Notes: generated from the sequence alone by a model not told the origin. A DNA stretch of 64,000 nucleotides from Massilia sp. CFBP 13721 (GCF_014842025.1 NZ_JACYUY010000017.1:1-64000), one strand, 5' to 3'; counted from the first letter of the stretch, positions 24,330 through 37,243 are shown. Numbers and translations: made by a program.

Positions 24330-25370
24330 ATGCGTATGAAGCCTTTGCTCCTCTCGATCGCCCTGGCCGCCACCACCCTGGCAGCCACCGCCGCCCAGGC
24401 CGTGAACATCACCGGCGCCGGCGCGACCTTCCCCTATCCGATCTACGCCAAGTGGGCCGAGATGTACAAGGCCGCCAGCGGCAATGGCCTGAACTACCAG
24501 TCGGTCGGTTCGGGCGCCGGCATCAAGCAGATCAAGGCGAAAACGGTCGACTTCGGCGCATCGGACATGCCGCTGCCTGCCAATGAATTGACCGCGGCCG
24601 GCCTGTTCCAGTTCCCGGCGGTGATGGGCGGCGTGGTCCCGGTCATCAACCTGCCGGGCGTGACGCCTGGCCAGGTGAAGCTGACCGGCGCCGTGCTGGC
24701 CGATATCTTCCTGGGCAAGATCACCAAGTGGAATGCACAGCCGATCGCCGCGCTGAACCCTGGCGTGAAGCTGCCGGCGGAAGACATCACCGTGGTGCAC
24801 CGCGCCGACAGCTCGGGCACGACCTTCCTGTTCACCGATTACCTGGCCAAGACCAACCCGGACTGGAAACTGAAGGTCGGCGCCGGTACGGCAGTGAAAT
24901 GGGCGACCGGCGTGGGCGGCAAGGGCAACGAAGGCGTCGCTGCCAACGTGCAGCGCATCAAGGGCGGCATCGGCTACGTCGAGTGGGCCTACGCCAAGAA
25001 GAACCGCATGGCGCACACCCAGCTGCAAAACCGCGACGGCGCCTGGCTGCAGCCGGACGACGAACACTTCAAGGCCGCCGCCGCCAGCGCCGACTGGGCC
25101 AAGGCGCCGGGCTTCGCCGTGGTGCTGACCGACCAGCCGGGCAAGGCCAGCTGGCCGATCACGGGCGCCAGCTACATCCTGCTGCACAAGTCGCAGGCCG
25201 ACGGTGTGAAGGGCAAGGAAGTGCTGAAGTTCTTCGATTGGGCCTATAAAAACGGCGACGCTGCCGCAGCCGAACTCGATTACGTGCCGATGCCCGACGC
25301 CGTCACCAAGCTGGTACAGGATGCCTGGCGCGCCAACGTCAAGGACGCCGGCGGCAAGGCAATCTGGTAA
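24330..25370 (+). CDS. pstS: Phosphate ABC transporter, periplasmic phosphate-binding protein PstS
   Basis: A 346-residue secreted protein with a signal peptide cleaved near AAQA. It binds phosphate in the periplasm and passes it to PstCA. Conserved ligand segments are TGAGATFPYPIYAKW, SVGSGAGIKQI, DFGASDMPL and RADSSGTTFLFTDYL (SSGT phosphate loop). AGGAAA lies 6 nt before the ATG. It is first in pstSCAB-phoU-phoB-phoR, directly behind the Pho box, so it is expected to be induced by phosphate limitation. Confidence 0.96.
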   Translation: MRMKPLLLSIALAATTLAATAAQAVNITGAGATFPYPIYAKWAEMYKAASGNGLNYQSVGSGAGIKQIKAKTVDFGASDMPLPANELTAAGLFQFPAVMGGVVPVINLPGVTPGQVKLTGAVLADIFLGKITKWNAQPIAALNPGVKLPAEDITVVHRADSSGTTFLFTDYLAKTNPDWKLKVGAGTAVKWATGVGGKGNEGVAANVQRIKGGIGYVEWAYAKKNRMAHTQLQNRDGAWLQPDDEHFKAAAASADWAKAPGFAVVLTDQPGKASWPITGASYILLHKSQADGVKGKEVLKFFDWAYKNGDAAAAELDYVPMPDAVTKLVQDAWRANVKDAGGKAIW

Positions 25371-25382
25371 GGACCTCTGGAC

Positions 25383-25411
25383 ACCGCCACGCTTCGCAGC
25401 GTGGCGGTTTT
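25383..25411 (+). terminator. Partial terminator/stabilising hairpin between pstS and pstC
   Basis: Perfect 9-bp stem CCGCCACGC/GCGTGGCGG (25384-25392, 25399-25407) with loop TTCGCA and a short TTTT. In Pst operons such a structure usually lets pstS be expressed more than the membrane genes. Confidence 0.7.
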
Positions 25412-25447
25412 CCAGCTCTCCCTGCAGCAAACACATAAGAACACCAC

Positions 25448-26470
25448 ATGAGCGCACATCCTTCCGTCGCCATCGACAAGCCGGCCTCCCACGACGCCGC
25501 CATAATCGACCTGCAATACGCCGCCCTCGGCAAGACGATGCGCAACCAGCGCATCCAGGACTTCCTCTTCCACAAAGTCACCCTGCTGTTCGCGGCCACG
25601 GTGCTGCTGGCCCTGGTCGGCATCATCGTCTCGCTGGCGATCGGCGCGGCGCCGGCCTTCCGGGAATTCGGCGCAAGCTTCATTACCACCGTCGAATGGG
25701 ATCCGGTCGACGACAAGTTCGGCGCCCTGATCGCGATCTGGGGCACGCTGGCCACCTCGCTGATCGCGCTGCTGGTCGCTTTCCCGATCAGCTTCGGCAT
25801 CGCCCTGTTCCTGACCGAAATCTGCCCGGCCTGGCTGAAGCGCCCGATGGGCACCGCGGTCGAGCTGCTCGCCGGCGTGCCCTCGATCATTTACGGCATG
25901 TGGGGTCTTTTCGTGTTCGCGCCGCTGTTCGCCGACCACGTCCAGCCCTTCCTCAAGGAGACCGTCGGTCAGCTGCCGGTGATCGGCCAGCTGTTCCAGG
26001 GCCCGACGATGGGCATCGGCATCCTGACCGCCGGTTTGATCCTGGCCGTGATGATCATCCCCTTCATCTCTTCGGTGATGCGCGACGTGTTCGAGATCGT
26101 GCCGGCGGTGCTGAAGGAATCGGCGTATGGCCTCGGTTGCACCAAGTGGGAAGTGGTGCGCAAGGTGGTGCTGCCTTATACCCGCACCGGCGTGGTCGGC
26201 GGCGTGATGCTGGGCCTGGGTCGCGCGCTCGGCGAAACCATGGCGGTGACCTTCGTCATCGGTAACGCCCACAAGCTGTCGCCTTCGCTGTTCATGCCCG
26301 GTAACTCGATTTCCTCGACCCTGGCCAACGAATTCGCGGAAGCGGCGACGCCGCTGCACGTGTCCTCGCTGTTCGCGCTGGCACTGATCCTGTTCGGTAT
26401 TACCTTCGTCGTGCTGTCGGCGGCGAAACTGATGTTGGCGGGGATGTCCCGCAAGGAAGGTACGAAATGA
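25448..26470 (+). CDS. pstC: Phosphate ABC transporter permease PstC
   Basis: A 340-residue inner-membrane permease subunit. A hydrophilic N-terminal tail precedes TM1 ([20 protein letters not shown]); the BPD-transport domain shows [17 protein letters not shown] and the EAA-type loop [20 protein letters not shown], where the ATPase PstB docks. The stop overlaps the pstA ATG (ATGA). It is part of the high-affinity phosphate importer and of the phosphate-sensing complex with PhoU and PhoR. Confidence 0.95.
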   Translation: MSAHPSVAIDKPASHDAAIIDLQYAALGKTMRNQRIQDFLFHKVTLLFAATVLLALVGIIVSLAIGAAPAFREFGASFITTVEWDPVDDKFGALIAIWGTLATSLIALLVAFPISFGIALFLTEICPAWLKRPMGTAVELLAGVPSIIYGMWGLFVFAPLFADHVQPFLKETVGQLPVIGQLFQGPTMGIGILTAGLILAVMIIPFISSVMRDVFEIVPAVLKESAYGLGCTKWEVVRKVVLPYTRTGVVGGVMLGLGRALGETMAVTFVIGNAHKLSPSLFMPGNSISSTLANEFAEAATPLHVSSLFALALILFGITFVVLSAAKLMLAGMSRKEGTK

Positions 26471-27321
26471 ACACGGCAAATCCTGTCTACCGCCGCCGCC
26501 TGCTGTCGCACCGCATCGGTATCGCCCTCTCGGTCATCGCGATGGGCATCGGCCTGGCTTTCCTGGCCTGGATCCTGTGGACCCTGCTGGTCAACGGCTT
26601 CAGCGCGCTGGCGCCGTCGCTGTTCACCGGCGACACGCCGGCGCCGGGCGGCGAGGGCGGCGGCCTGCGCAACGCCATCGTCGGCAGCTTGATGATGGTC
26701 GGTTTGTCGACCCTGGTCAGCACCCCGATCGGCATCCTGGCCGGTATCTACCTGGCCGAATACGGCGACCGCAACCGCTTCGGCCAGATCACCCGCTTCG
26801 TCACCGACATCATGCTGTCGGCGCCGTCGATCGTGATCGGCCTGTTCGTCTACGCGCTGTACGTGGCCAAGGTCCAGCACTTCTCGGGTTATGCCGGCAC
26901 GATCGCGCTGACCCTGATCGCGGTGCCGGTGGTGGTGCGCACCACCGACAACATGCTGCGCCTCGTTCCGAACAGCCTGCTGGAAGCGGCATTCGCCCTC
27001 GGCGCGCCGCGCTGGAAGGTGGCGATGCTGGTGCGCCTGCGCGCCGTGAAAGCCGGCGTGATCACCGGCGTGCTGCTGGCGCTGGCCCGCATCTCGGGCG
27101 AAACCGCGCCGCTGCTGTTCACCGCGCTGAACAACCAGTTCTTCAGCGCCGACATGAACGCGCCGCTGGCCAACCTGCCGGTCGTGATCTACACCTATGC
27201 GATGAGCCCCTACGACGACTGGCGCTCGCTGGCCTGGGGTGGCGCGCTGCTGGTGACCTTCACCGTGCTGTTCCTGAACATCCTGTCGCGTACCGTCTTC
27301 ACCCAGAAGACGCCGCGCTAA
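26467..27321 (+). CDS. pstA: Phosphate ABC transporter permease PstA
   Basis: A 284-residue permease subunit pairing with PstC. It has the periplasmic loop with [17 protein letters not shown], then [26 protein letters not shown] and the EAA loop [19 protein letters not shown]. It is shorter than PstC and lacks an extended N-terminal tail. It overlaps pstC by 4 nt and pstB starts 7 nt after it. Confidence 0.95.
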   Translation: MNTANPVYRRRLLSHRIGIALSVIAMGIGLAFLAWILWTLLVNGFSALAPSLFTGDTPAPGGEGGGLRNAIVGSLMMVGLSTLVSTPIGILAGIYLAEYGDRNRFGQITRFVTDIMLSAPSIVIGLFVYALYVAKVQHFSGYAGTIALTLIAVPVVVRTTDNMLRLVPNSLLEAAFALGAPRWKVAMLVRLRAVKAGVITGVLLALARISGETAPLLFTALNNQFFSADMNAPLANLPVVIYTYAMSPYDDWRSLAWGGALLVTFTVLFLNILSRTVFTQKTPR

Positions 27322-27328
27322 TCCATCC

Positions 27329-28150
27329 ATGACAAACATGAACCACGCAATGGCTACCCCAATGGCAAACCCGAGCTCCGCGGCGACCGCACCGAAGAAC
27401 AAGACCATCGAGATCTCCGGCCTCGATTTCTTCTACGGCAAAACGCAAAGTCTCAAAAATGTCTCGCTCGACATCCACGAGAAGCAGGTGACGGCCTTTA
27501 TCGGTCCGTCCGGCTGCGGCAAGTCGACGCTGCTGCGTACCCTGAACCGCATGTACGATTTGTACCCGGGCCAGCGCGCCGAAGGGTCGATCATGTACCG
27601 CGGCCGCAATATCCTGGAACCGGGCGTCGACGTGAACATGCTGCGCGCGAAAATCGGCATGGTGTTCCAGAAGCCGACCCCGTTCCCGATGTCGATCTAC
27701 GACAATATCGCCTTTGGCGTGCGCCTCTACGAAAACCTGTCGAAGGGCGAGATGGACGAGCGCGTCGAGTGGGCCTTGAAAAAGGCGGCGCTGTGGGAAG
27801 AGGCCAAGGACAAGTTGAACAAGAGCGGCCTGTCGCTGTCGGGCGGCCAGCAGCAGCGCCTGTGCATCGCGCGCGGCGTAGCGGTGAAGCCGGACGTGCT
27901 GCTGCTGGACGAGCCGACGTCGGCGCTCGACCCGATCTCGACGGCCAAGATCGAGGAACTGATCAGCGAACTGAAACAGGACTACACGATCACCATCGTG
28001 ACCCACAACATGCAGCAGGCCGCGCGCTGCTCAGATTACACTGCCTACATGTACCTGGGCGAGCTGGTGGAATTCGGCGAGACGGACCAGTTGTTTATGA
28101 ATCCGTCACGTAAAGAGACCCAGGATTACATCACCGGCCGTTTCGGTTAA
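27329..28150 (+). CDS. pstB: Phosphate ABC transporter ATP-binding protein PstB
   Basis: A 273-residue cytoplasmic ATPase that powers phosphate uptake. Walker [13 protein letters not shown]-loop [15 protein letters not shown], signature LSGGQQQRL, Walker [14 protein letters not shown] and H-loop [10 protein letters not shown] are all intact. The N-terminal ~28 residues before [12 protein letters not shown] are a variable extension; later ATGs inside it are possible starts. Confidence 0.95.
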   Translation: MTNMNHAMATPMANPSSAATAPKNKTIEISGLDFFYGKTQSLKNVSLDIHEKQVTAFIGPSGCGKSTLLRTLNRMYDLYPGQRAEGSIMYRGRNILEPGVDVNMLRAKIGMVFQKPTPFPMSIYDNIAFGVRLYENLSKGEMDERVEWALKKAALWEEAKDKLNKSGLSLSGGQQQRLCIARGVAVKPDVLLLDEPTSALDPISTAKIEELISELKQDYTITIVTHNMQQAARCSDYTAYMYLGELVEFGETDQLFMNPSRKETQDYITGRFG

Positions 28151-28178
28151 CAGATAAAACAAGATTAGGGAGAGCAGT

Positions 28179-28874
28179 ATGATCGGCGAACACTCATCGA
28201 AACAGTACGATCAGGAACTCGAGGGCATTCGCTCCAAGGTCCTGCTGATGGGCGGCATGGTGGAAACCCAGTTCGAAGAAGCGCTGAACTGCTTCCGCGT
28301 CGGCGATTCGGCCAAGGCCGACAAGGTGATGGCGGACGACCACGCGGTGAACCAGCTCGAAGTGTCGCTCGACGACGCCTGCAGCCACCTGATCGTCAAG
28401 CGCCAGCCGGCGGCCAACGACTTGCGCACGGTGATGGCGACGATCAAGGTGATCACCGACCTCGAGCGCATCGGCGACGAAGCGAGCAAGATCGCGCGCA
28501 CGGCGAAAAGCCTGCACGAGCGCGGCGTGACCGGCTTCGGCCATTACGACATCATCCGCACCATCGGCAAGGGCACGGCCGACCTGCTGCACGATGCGCT
28601 CGACGCCTTTGCCCGCCTCGACGGCAAGCAGGCGCTGGCCATCATCGCGGCCGACGAAGTCATCGACCACGAATTCCGCACCATCCTGCGCAACCTGATC
28701 ACCTTCATGATGGAAGACCCGCGCACGATTTCGTCGGCCATCGACACGCTGTGGGTGGCGAAAGCCATCGAGCGCATCGGCGACCATGCCAAGAACATCG
28801 CCGAATACGTGATCTACGTGGTCGAGGGACGCGACATCCGCCACACCGCCAAACCCGTGGCGCAGGAGCTCTGA
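28179..28874 (+). CDS. phoU: Phosphate signalling regulator PhoU
   Basis: A 231-residue all-helical protein made of two PhoU repeats with the metal-site-type motifs ITDLERIGDEASKIA (first repeat) and AKAIERIGDHAKNIAEYVIY (second repeat). It links the Pst transporter to PhoR and represses the Pho regulon when phosphate is plentiful. GGGAGAG sits 6 nt before the ATG. It is 28 nt after pstB and 3 nt before phoB. Confidence 0.95.
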   Translation: MIGEHSSKQYDQELEGIRSKVLLMGGMVETQFEEALNCFRVGDSAKADKVMADDHAVNQLEVSLDDACSHLIVKRQPAANDLRTVMATIKVITDLERIGDEASKIARTAKSLHERGVTGFGHYDIIRTIGKGTADLLHDALDAFARLDGKQALAIIAADEVIDHEFRTILRNLITFMMEDPRTISSAIDTLWVAKAIERIGDHAKNIAEYVIYVVEGRDIRHTAKPVAQEL

Positions 28875-28877
28875 GGC

Positions 28878-29561
28878 ATGCACAACACGAGCGTACTGGT
28901 GGTCGAAGACGAACCGGCCATCGTCGAACTGGTGAGCTACTCGCTGCGCGAAGCCGGCTGGGCGATCGAAGCGGTCGGCACCACCAGCGCGGCCTGGGAC
29001 AGCATCCGCCACGGCAAGCCCGACCTGGTGCTGCTCGACTGGATGCTGCCCGACCAGAGCGGCCTGCGCCTGCTGGCGCGGCTGCGCGCGGACCGCGATT
29101 TCCAGGACATCCCGGTGATCATGCTGACCGCGAAAAGCATGGAAGAAGACAAGCTCGCCGGCCTGAATACGGGCGCCGACGATTACGTCACCAAGCCGTT
29201 CTCGCCGCGCGAACTGCTGGCGCGTTCGCGCGCGCTGCTGCGCCGCAAGAGCCCGCACCTGGCAGAAGCGCCGTTGCGCGCCGGCGCCGTCGTGCTCGAT
29301 CCGGCCAGCTGCACGGTGACGATCGAAGGGCAGGGCATCGATATCGGCAATGCCGAATACAAGCTGCTCAAATTCCTGCTGGCGCACCGCGAGCGCGTGT
29401 TTTCGCGCGCCCAGCTGCTCGATAAAGTCTGGGGCGACCACGCCGTCATCGAAGAACGCACGGTCGACGTCCACGTGCTGCGCCTGAGGAAAGCCCTGAA
29501 GGGCGCCGAAGGCCTGATCCGCACGGTGCGCAGCGTCGGCTACATGCTGTCCGAAAAATAA
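28878..29561 (+). CDS. phoB: Phosphate regulon response regulator PhoB
   Basis: A 227-residue OmpR-type regulator. The receiver has VLVVEDEPAI, phospho-Asp D54 in LVLLDWMLPDQSG and the Lys in DDYVTKPFSPREL. The C-terminal winged helix contains LLDKVWGDHAVIEERTVDVHVLRLRKAL. Phosphorylated by PhoR, it binds Pho boxes such as the one at 24241. AGGAG in the phoU 3' end precedes the ATG. Confidence 0.95.
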   Translation: MHNTSVLVVEDEPAIVELVSYSLREAGWAIEAVGTTSAAWDSIRHGKPDLVLLDWMLPDQSGLRLLARLRADRDFQDIPVIMLTAKSMEEDKLAGLNTGADDYVTKPFSPRELLARSRALLRRKSPHLAEAPLRAGAVVLDPASCTVTIEGQGIDIGNAEYKLLKFLLAHRERVFSRAQLLDKVWGDHAVIEERTVDVHVLRLRKALKGAEGLIRTVRSVGYMLSEK

Positions 29562-29587
29562 ACGCAGTGTTAAACACCTGAGTCCAG

Positions 29588-30880
29588 ATGAATCCCAAAC
29601 TGCTGTTCTGGGTGCCGGCGCTGCTGCGCCTGGCCTCCGTATTCATTGCCGGCGGCGTCGTGTGGTGGATGGCCGGCCCGGTTGCCGGCCTGGCGCTGGC
29701 CCTGACCGGCGCCATCATTGCGCTGTTCGTCCAGCTGTCCTACCTGCACCAGCTGGGCGAGTGGCTGAACGACCCGCAAAGCGGACGCCTGCCCGACGGC
29801 TGGGGCGCCTGGACCGACGTCTTCGCGCGCCTGTACCGCATGCGGCGCGAGGACGAGCGCAACCAGCAGGAACTGGCCGAGTGGCTGGCGCGCTTTCGCC
29901 AGGCGATGCACCTGCTGCCCGAAGGCGTGGCGATCATGGACGACGTGCTGTTCCTCGAGTGGTGCAACCCGGCCGCCGAACGCCACCTGGGCCTGACCAT
30001 GGAGCGCGACAAGGGCTTGCGCGTGACGAACCTGGTGCGCCATCCCGAATTCATCGACTACATCATCCTGGGCCGCTACGAGCAGCCACTGACGCTGGCT
30101 TTCCGCGGCCGCAAGATCGAGTGCCGCATCATCCCCTTCGAGAACCGGCGCCAGATCCTGGTCACGCACGACGCCACCGATACCGAGCGGGTGGAAGCGA
30201 TGCGGCGCGACTTCATCGCCAACGCTTCGCACGAGTTGCGCACGCCGCTGACGGTGATCGTCGGCTTCCTCGAAATCGCCATGTCCGATCCCCGCATGGA
30301 TACGGCAACGCGCACCGCGCACCTGAAACTGATGACCGAGCAGGGCGAGCGCATGCAGCGCCTGATCGGCGACATGCTGACGCTGTCGCGCCTGGAGTCG
30401 GACGAATTCCCGCTGCGGCGCGAACGCGTCGACCTGACGGCGCTGGTCGAATCGGTGGCGGAAGAAGCGCGTGCGCTGTCCGGCGGGCGGCACGAGATCG
30501 CGGTCGAGATCGACGGCCCGGACGTGATGGGCAGCGTGGAAGAATTGCGCAGCGCCTTTGCCAACCTGGCCTCCAACGCGGTGCGCTATTCGCCGCAGGG
30601 CGGCACCATCAGGCTGTCGTGGAAGCGCGGCGCCGACGACCTGCAGTTTGCGGTGACCGACTGCGGCATCGGCATCGACCCCCAGCACATCTCGCGCCTG
30701 ACCGAACGCTTCTACCGCGTCGACAAGAGCCGCTCGCGTGAGACGCAGGGCACGGGCCTGGGTCTGGCGATCGTCAAGCACGTGCTGCTGCGCCATGGCG
30801 GGCGCCTGAAGATCTGTTCGACGCCGGGGGAGGGCAGTACGTTCACCGCTTCCTTGCCGAATACCTCGCTGCCGGGGTAA
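29588..30880 (+). CDS. phoR: Phosphate regulon sensor histidine kinase PhoR
   Basis: A 430-residue membrane kinase. Two adjacent hydrophobic segments span about residues 8-52 with almost no periplasmic loop, as in PhoR, which senses through PstSCAB-PhoU. A charged linker (YRMRREDERNQQ), a PAS domain (about 95-205), HisKA with ANASHELRTPLTV (His215), and HATPase_c with NLASNAVRYSPQGG and GTGLGLAIVKH follow. It is the last gene of the unit; no ppk or ppx follows here. Confidence 0.94.
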   Translation: MNPKLLFWVPALLRLASVFIAGGVVWWMAGPVAGLALALTGAIIALFVQLSYLHQLGEWLNDPQSGRLPDGWGAWTDVFARLYRMRREDERNQQELAEWLARFRQAMHLLPEGVAIMDDVLFLEWCNPAAERHLGLTMERDKGLRVTNLVRHPEFIDYIILGRYEQPLTLAFRGRKIECRIIPFENRRQILVTHDATDTERVEAMRRDFIANASHELRTPLTVIVGFLEIAMSDPRMDTATRTAHLKLMTEQGERMQRLIGDMLTLSRLESDEFPLRRERVDLTALVESVAEEARALSGGRHEIAVEIDGPDVMGSVEELRSAFANLASNAVRYSPQGGTIRLSWKRGADDLQFAVTDCGIGIDPQHISRLTERFYRVDKSRSRETQGTGLGLAIVKHVLLRHGGRLKICSTPGEGSTFTASLPNTSLPG

Positions 30881-30972
30881 CCGTTGCGGCCCGGCCGTTG
30901 CATGCGTGCCGACGTCGTCCTGGCGCCGCACACGTCGCGCGTCCGAATGATGGGCGTGGCAAATCGCGCGTT

Positions 30973-30995
30973 GTAGGCGGGCATGCCCGCCCTAC
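30973..30995. repeat. Short palindromic repeat, possible minimal copy C
   Basis: GTAGGCGGGCAT/GCCCGCCCTAC forms a near-perfect palindrome with one extra C, between phoR and the patatin-like gene. It shares the GTAGG...CCTAC ends with copies A, B and D but lacks their interior. It may be a transcription end for the pst-pho unit. Confidence 0.5.
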
Positions 30996-31091
30996 GTTGC
31001 GCGGCCGCCGCGTGTGCCCTCATAAGCCCCGCCTCATCCACACCCTGACATTGCGCGGTACAATCGAATATTGTCCTTTTCGACCCCGCCC

Positions 31092-32003
31092 ATGCTCGCT
31101 CGACGTACCTCCCTCATCGCCCTCGGCGCCTTGCTGTTGACCGCCTGCGGCAGCACCCCGCCACCGCCGCCGGCCCCGGTCGTGGTCCAGGCCCCGCCGG
31201 CACCACCGAAAAAAATCAAGATTGGCCTCGCCCTCGGCGGCGGCGCCGCGCGCGGCTTCGCCCACATCGGCGTGATCAAGGCGCTCGAAGCGCAAGGCAT
31301 CCATGCCGACATCGTGGTCGGCACCAGCGCCGGCTCGGTGGTCGGCGCCCTGTATGCCTCGGGCTATACCGGCTTCGCGCTGCAAAAAATCGCGATGGAC
31401 ATGGACGAAGCCACGATCTCGGACTGGGCCATGCCCTTGTTCAGTAGCGCGCCCGGCCTGCTGAAAGGCGAGGCGCTGCAGAACTACGTCAATAAGGCGG
31501 TCGGCAACCGGCCGATGGAAAAGCTGCCGAAGCGCTTCGGCGCGGTGGTTACCGACCTGAAGACCGGCGAAGCGGTCATGTTCGACAAGGGCAATACCGG
31601 CATGGCAGTGCGCGCCTCGTCGGCAGTGCCGTCGGTTTTCCAGCCGGTCAAGATCGGCAACAAGACCTATGTCGACGGTGGCCTCGTCGCCCCGGTGCCG
31701 GTAAAGTTCACGCGCGACAAGATGGGCGCCGACTTCGTCATCGCGGTCAACATCTCGACCCAGGCCGACACCCAGGCCACGGTCAGCTCACTCGACGTGC
31801 TGATGCAGACCTTCAGCATCATGGGCCAGCGCCTGAACCATTTCGAGCTGAAGGAAGCGGACGTCGTCATCACACCGGCGCTGGGCAAGATGGGCAGCGC
31901 CGATTTCGCGGGCCGCAACCTGGCGATCCTCGCCGGCGAGCAGGCCGCCGCGGCCGTGATGCCGCAGATTAAAGCCAAACTCGCCGCCAGGCAGCGGCCA
32001 TAA
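31092..32003 (+). CDS. Patatin-like phospholipase family lipoprotein (RssA-like)
   Basis: A 303-residue lipoprotein from the ATG at 31092: signal MLARRTSLIALGALLLTAC with lipobox LTAC, then a Pro-rich linker (about residues 22-42). The patatin domain has the oxyanion-hole segment ALGGGAARGFAHIGVI, nucleophile elbow GTSAG (catalytic Ser) and DGG in YVDGGLVAPVP (catalytic Asp). The family hydrolyses acyl esters of lipids. A TTG at 31071 is in frame but would displace the lipoprotein signal. It is followed 19 nt later by the GlcG-like gene, probably the same transcript. Confidence 0.87.
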   Translation: MLARRTSLIALGALLLTACGSTPPPPPAPVVVQAPPAPPKKIKIGLALGGGAARGFAHIGVIKALEAQGIHADIVVGTSAGSVVGALYASGYTGFALQKIAMDMDEATISDWAMPLFSSAPGLLKGEALQNYVNKAVGNRPMEKLPKRFGAVVTDLKTGEAVMFDKGNTGMAVRASSAVPSVFQPVKIGNKTYVDGGLVAPVPVKFTRDKMGADFVIAVNISTQADTQATVSSLDVLMQTFSIMGQRLNHFELKEADVVITPALGKMGSADFAGRNLAILAGEQAAAAVMPQIKAKLAARQRP

Positions 32004-32022
32004 CCATCCAACGGGAGAACCC

Positions 32023-32430
32023 ATGAAAACCAAACCGATGCTGACCCTGGAAGACGTCAAGAAGATCGCCGCCGGCGCCGAAGCCGAAGCGCTGGCCAAC
32101 AACTGGGCCGTGACCTTCGCCATCGTCGACGACGGCGGCCACCTGCTGTGGCTGCAGCGCCTGGACGGTGCGCCGCCGGTGTCGAGCCATATCGCCCCGG
32201 CCAAGGCGCATACCGCCGCCATCGGCCGGCGCGAATCGAAATCGTATGAGGACGTGATCAATGGCGGCCGTGTTTCCTTCCTGTCGGCGCCCGAGTTGAA
32301 AGGCATGCTCGAGGGCGGCGTGCCGGTCATCGTCGACGGCCATGTGATCGGCGCGGTCGGCGTGTCGGGCGTGAAGTCGAACGAGGATGCGCAGATTGCC
32401 AAGGCGGGGATTGCGGCACTGGGCGTGTAA
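32023..32430 (+). CDS. GlcG/HbpS-like protein
   Basis: A 135-residue single-domain protein of the GlcG/HbpS (DUF336) family: FAIVDDGGHLLWLQRLDGA, HIAPAKAHTAA, and VPVIVDGHVIGAVGVSG. Members include the haem-binding HbpS of Streptomyces and GlcG of the glycolate locus; a general function is not established. There is no signal peptide here. A good GGGAGA ribosome-binding site precedes the ATG. The stop abuts a repeat element (copy D). Confidence 0.85.
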   Translation: MKTKPMLTLEDVKKIAAGAEAEALANNWAVTFAIVDDGGHLLWLQRLDGAPPVSSHIAPAKAHTAAIGRRESKSYEDVINGGRVSFLSAPELKGMLEGGVPVIVDGHVIGAVGVSGVKSNEDAQIAKAGIAALGV

Positions 32431-32431
32431 A

Positions 32432-32566
32432 GTAGGGTGGACGGCTCTGCCGTCCACGCGTTCAACAAGCGCATGATGCATCGCGCCATCTCAACCGTGC
32501 GTTGGACGCGTGGGCGGCGTCCCTGCTGCGTGATTTCGTGTTGCCGGGTATAGCCGACCACCCTAC
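32432..32566. repeat. Dispersed palindromic repeat, copy D
   Basis: Starts GTAGGGTGGACGGC and ends AGCCGACCACCCTAC. It contains a 9-bp hairpin GTGGACGGC/GCCGTCCAC (32437-32445, 32449-32457) right at its left end and the CGCGTGGGCGGCG core. It is the reverse-orientation relative of copy B. It begins 2 nt after the GlcG-like stop codon and ends about 80 nt before the carA promoter. Confidence 0.8.
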
Positions 32567-32648
32567 CGTATCAATTGAAGCGCAGAAATTTCGCTGCTCA
32601 TCTGTCAGTAAAATTCACCCTTCAGCCCCGCAACCCGCGAATGGTGCA

Positions 32649-32677
32649 TTGCCGCGAAGTCGAACCCGCGCTATAAT
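32649..32677 (+). promoter_or_regulatory. Sigma-70 promoter of carAB
   Basis: TTGCCG (32649-32654) and TATAAT (32672-32677) with an exact 17-nt spacer. The start of transcription would be near 32684, giving a leader of about 147 nt before carA. Confidence 0.75.
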
Positions 32678-32683
32678 TTGGGG

Positions 32684-32830
32684 GTTTAGCCATTCACTTA
32701 CTTGCCGTAGCGCCTACCCTCCATTCCTCATTCAAAAACGACTTCCACCCTTCGGCACGCCTGACGCGTCCGCAGGTTTTGGATGCCGGTCTGACGTGGC
32801 GCAGCTACGGTAACTTTATTGGGAGTTACC
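32684..32830 (+). promoter_or_regulatory. Structured carAB leader with the ribosome-binding site in a hairpin
   Basis: GGTAACT (32809-32815) pairs with AGTTACC (32824-32830) immediately before the TTG start. The Shine-Dalgarno GGGAG (32821-32825) lies in the loop and the stem edge. A longer-range stem CCGTAG-CGCC (32705-32714) with GGCG-CAG-CTACGG (32798-32810) shares two bases with it, so the two are partly exclusive. Such an arrangement could regulate carA translation, but no known pyrimidine or arginine riboswitch class is recognised. Confidence 0.5.
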
Positions 32831-33994
32831 TTGCCGCCATTTTTTTCTGGCCCTGCCGTTCCGGCCATCCTGGCCCTCGCAGACGGGACTATTTTTCGGG
32901 GTTATTCGATTGGTGCCGCCGGCCACACGACCGGTGAAGTGGTGTTCAATACCGCCATTACCGGCTACCAGGAAATCCTTACCGACCCCAGCTACTCGCG
33001 TCAGATCGTCACGCTGACGTATCCGCACATCGGCAACTACGGCGTCAACGGCGCCGACGTCGAAGCGGCCAATGTCCATGCGGCCGGCCTGATCATCCGC
33101 GACCTGCCGCTACTGGCATCGAACTTCCGCGCCACCCAGTCGCTGGGCGACTACCTGAAGGCCGAGAACGTCGTCGCGATCGCCGGCATCGATACCCGTA
33201 AACTCACCCGCCTGCTGCGCGAGAAGGGTGCGCAAAGCGGCGCCATCCTTACCGGCACCCAGGGCAACCAGCCATCGGAAGCGCAAGCGCTGGAACTGGC
33301 GCGTTCGTTCCCGGGCCTGGCCGGCATGGACCTGGCAAAGGTCGTGTCGGTAAAAGAGCCGTACGAATTCACCGAGACCGAATGGAAGCTGGGCCAGGGC
33401 TTCGGCAAACAGGAAAATCCCAAATACCACGTGGTCGCCTTCGACTACGGCGTCAAGCGCAACATCCTGCGCATGCTGGCCGAACGCGGCTGCAAGGTCA
33501 CCGTACTGCCGGCCGAGTCCACCGCCGCCGACGCGCTGGCGCTGCAACCGGACGGCATCTTCCTGGCCAACGGTCCGGGCGACCCGGAGCCATGCGACTA
33601 CGCGATCAAGGCCACCGCCGAACTGATCGAGCAGGGCATCCCGACCTTCGGTATCTGCCTCGGTCACCAGATCATGGCGCTCGCTTCGGGCGCGAAGACG
33701 ATGAAGATGAAGTTCGGCCACCACGGCGCGAATCACCCGGTGCAGGACCTCGATTCGAAGAAGGTCTTGATCACGTCGCAGAACCATGGCTTCGCGGTCG
33801 ACCCGGGCACGCTGCCGGAAAACTGCCGCGTCACCCACGTGTCGCTGTTCGACGGTTCGCTGCAGGGCTTTGCCCGTACCGACAAACCGGCCTTCTGCTT
33901 CCAGGGCCACCCGGAAGCCTCGCCTGGCCCAACCGACGTCGCCTACCTGTTTGACCGCTTCATCGGCCTGATGCAAGCCCAGGAGAAAAAATAA
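32831..33994 (+). CDS. carA: Carbamoyl-phosphate synthase small (glutaminase) subunit
   Basis: A 387-residue glutamine amidotransferase subunit that feeds ammonia to CarB for carbamoyl phosphate, shared by the arginine and pyrimidine pathways. It has N-terminal [18 protein letters not shown], and the class I amidotransferase triad in [13 protein letters not shown] (Cys) and [10 protein letters not shown] (His, Glu). The start is most likely TTG at 32831 ([10 protein letters not shown]...), with GGGAG 5 nt upstream; a TTG at 32819 precedes the Shine-Dalgarno and is not credible. The stop is directly joined to carB. Confidence 0.94.
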   Translation: MPPFFSGPAVPAILALADGTIFRGYSIGAAGHTTGEVVFNTAITGYQEILTDPSYSRQIVTLTYPHIGNYGVNGADVEAANVHAAGLIIRDLPLLASNFRATQSLGDYLKAENVVAIAGIDTRKLTRLLREKGAQSGAILTGTQGNQPSEAQALELARSFPGLAGMDLAKVVSVKEPYEFTETEWKLGQGFGKQENPKYHVVAFDYGVKRNILRMLAERGCKVTVLPAESTAADALALQPDGIFLANGPGDPEPCDYAIKATAELIEQGIPTFGICLGHQIMALASGAKTMKMKFGHHGANHPVQDLDSKKVLITSQNHGFAVDPGTLPENCRVTHVSLFDGSLQGFARTDKPAFCFQGHPEASPGPTDVAYLFDRFIGLMQAQEKK

Positions 33995-37225
<3,231 letters not shown>

Positions 37226-37243
37226 GCGTCGAGTATTACCGTC

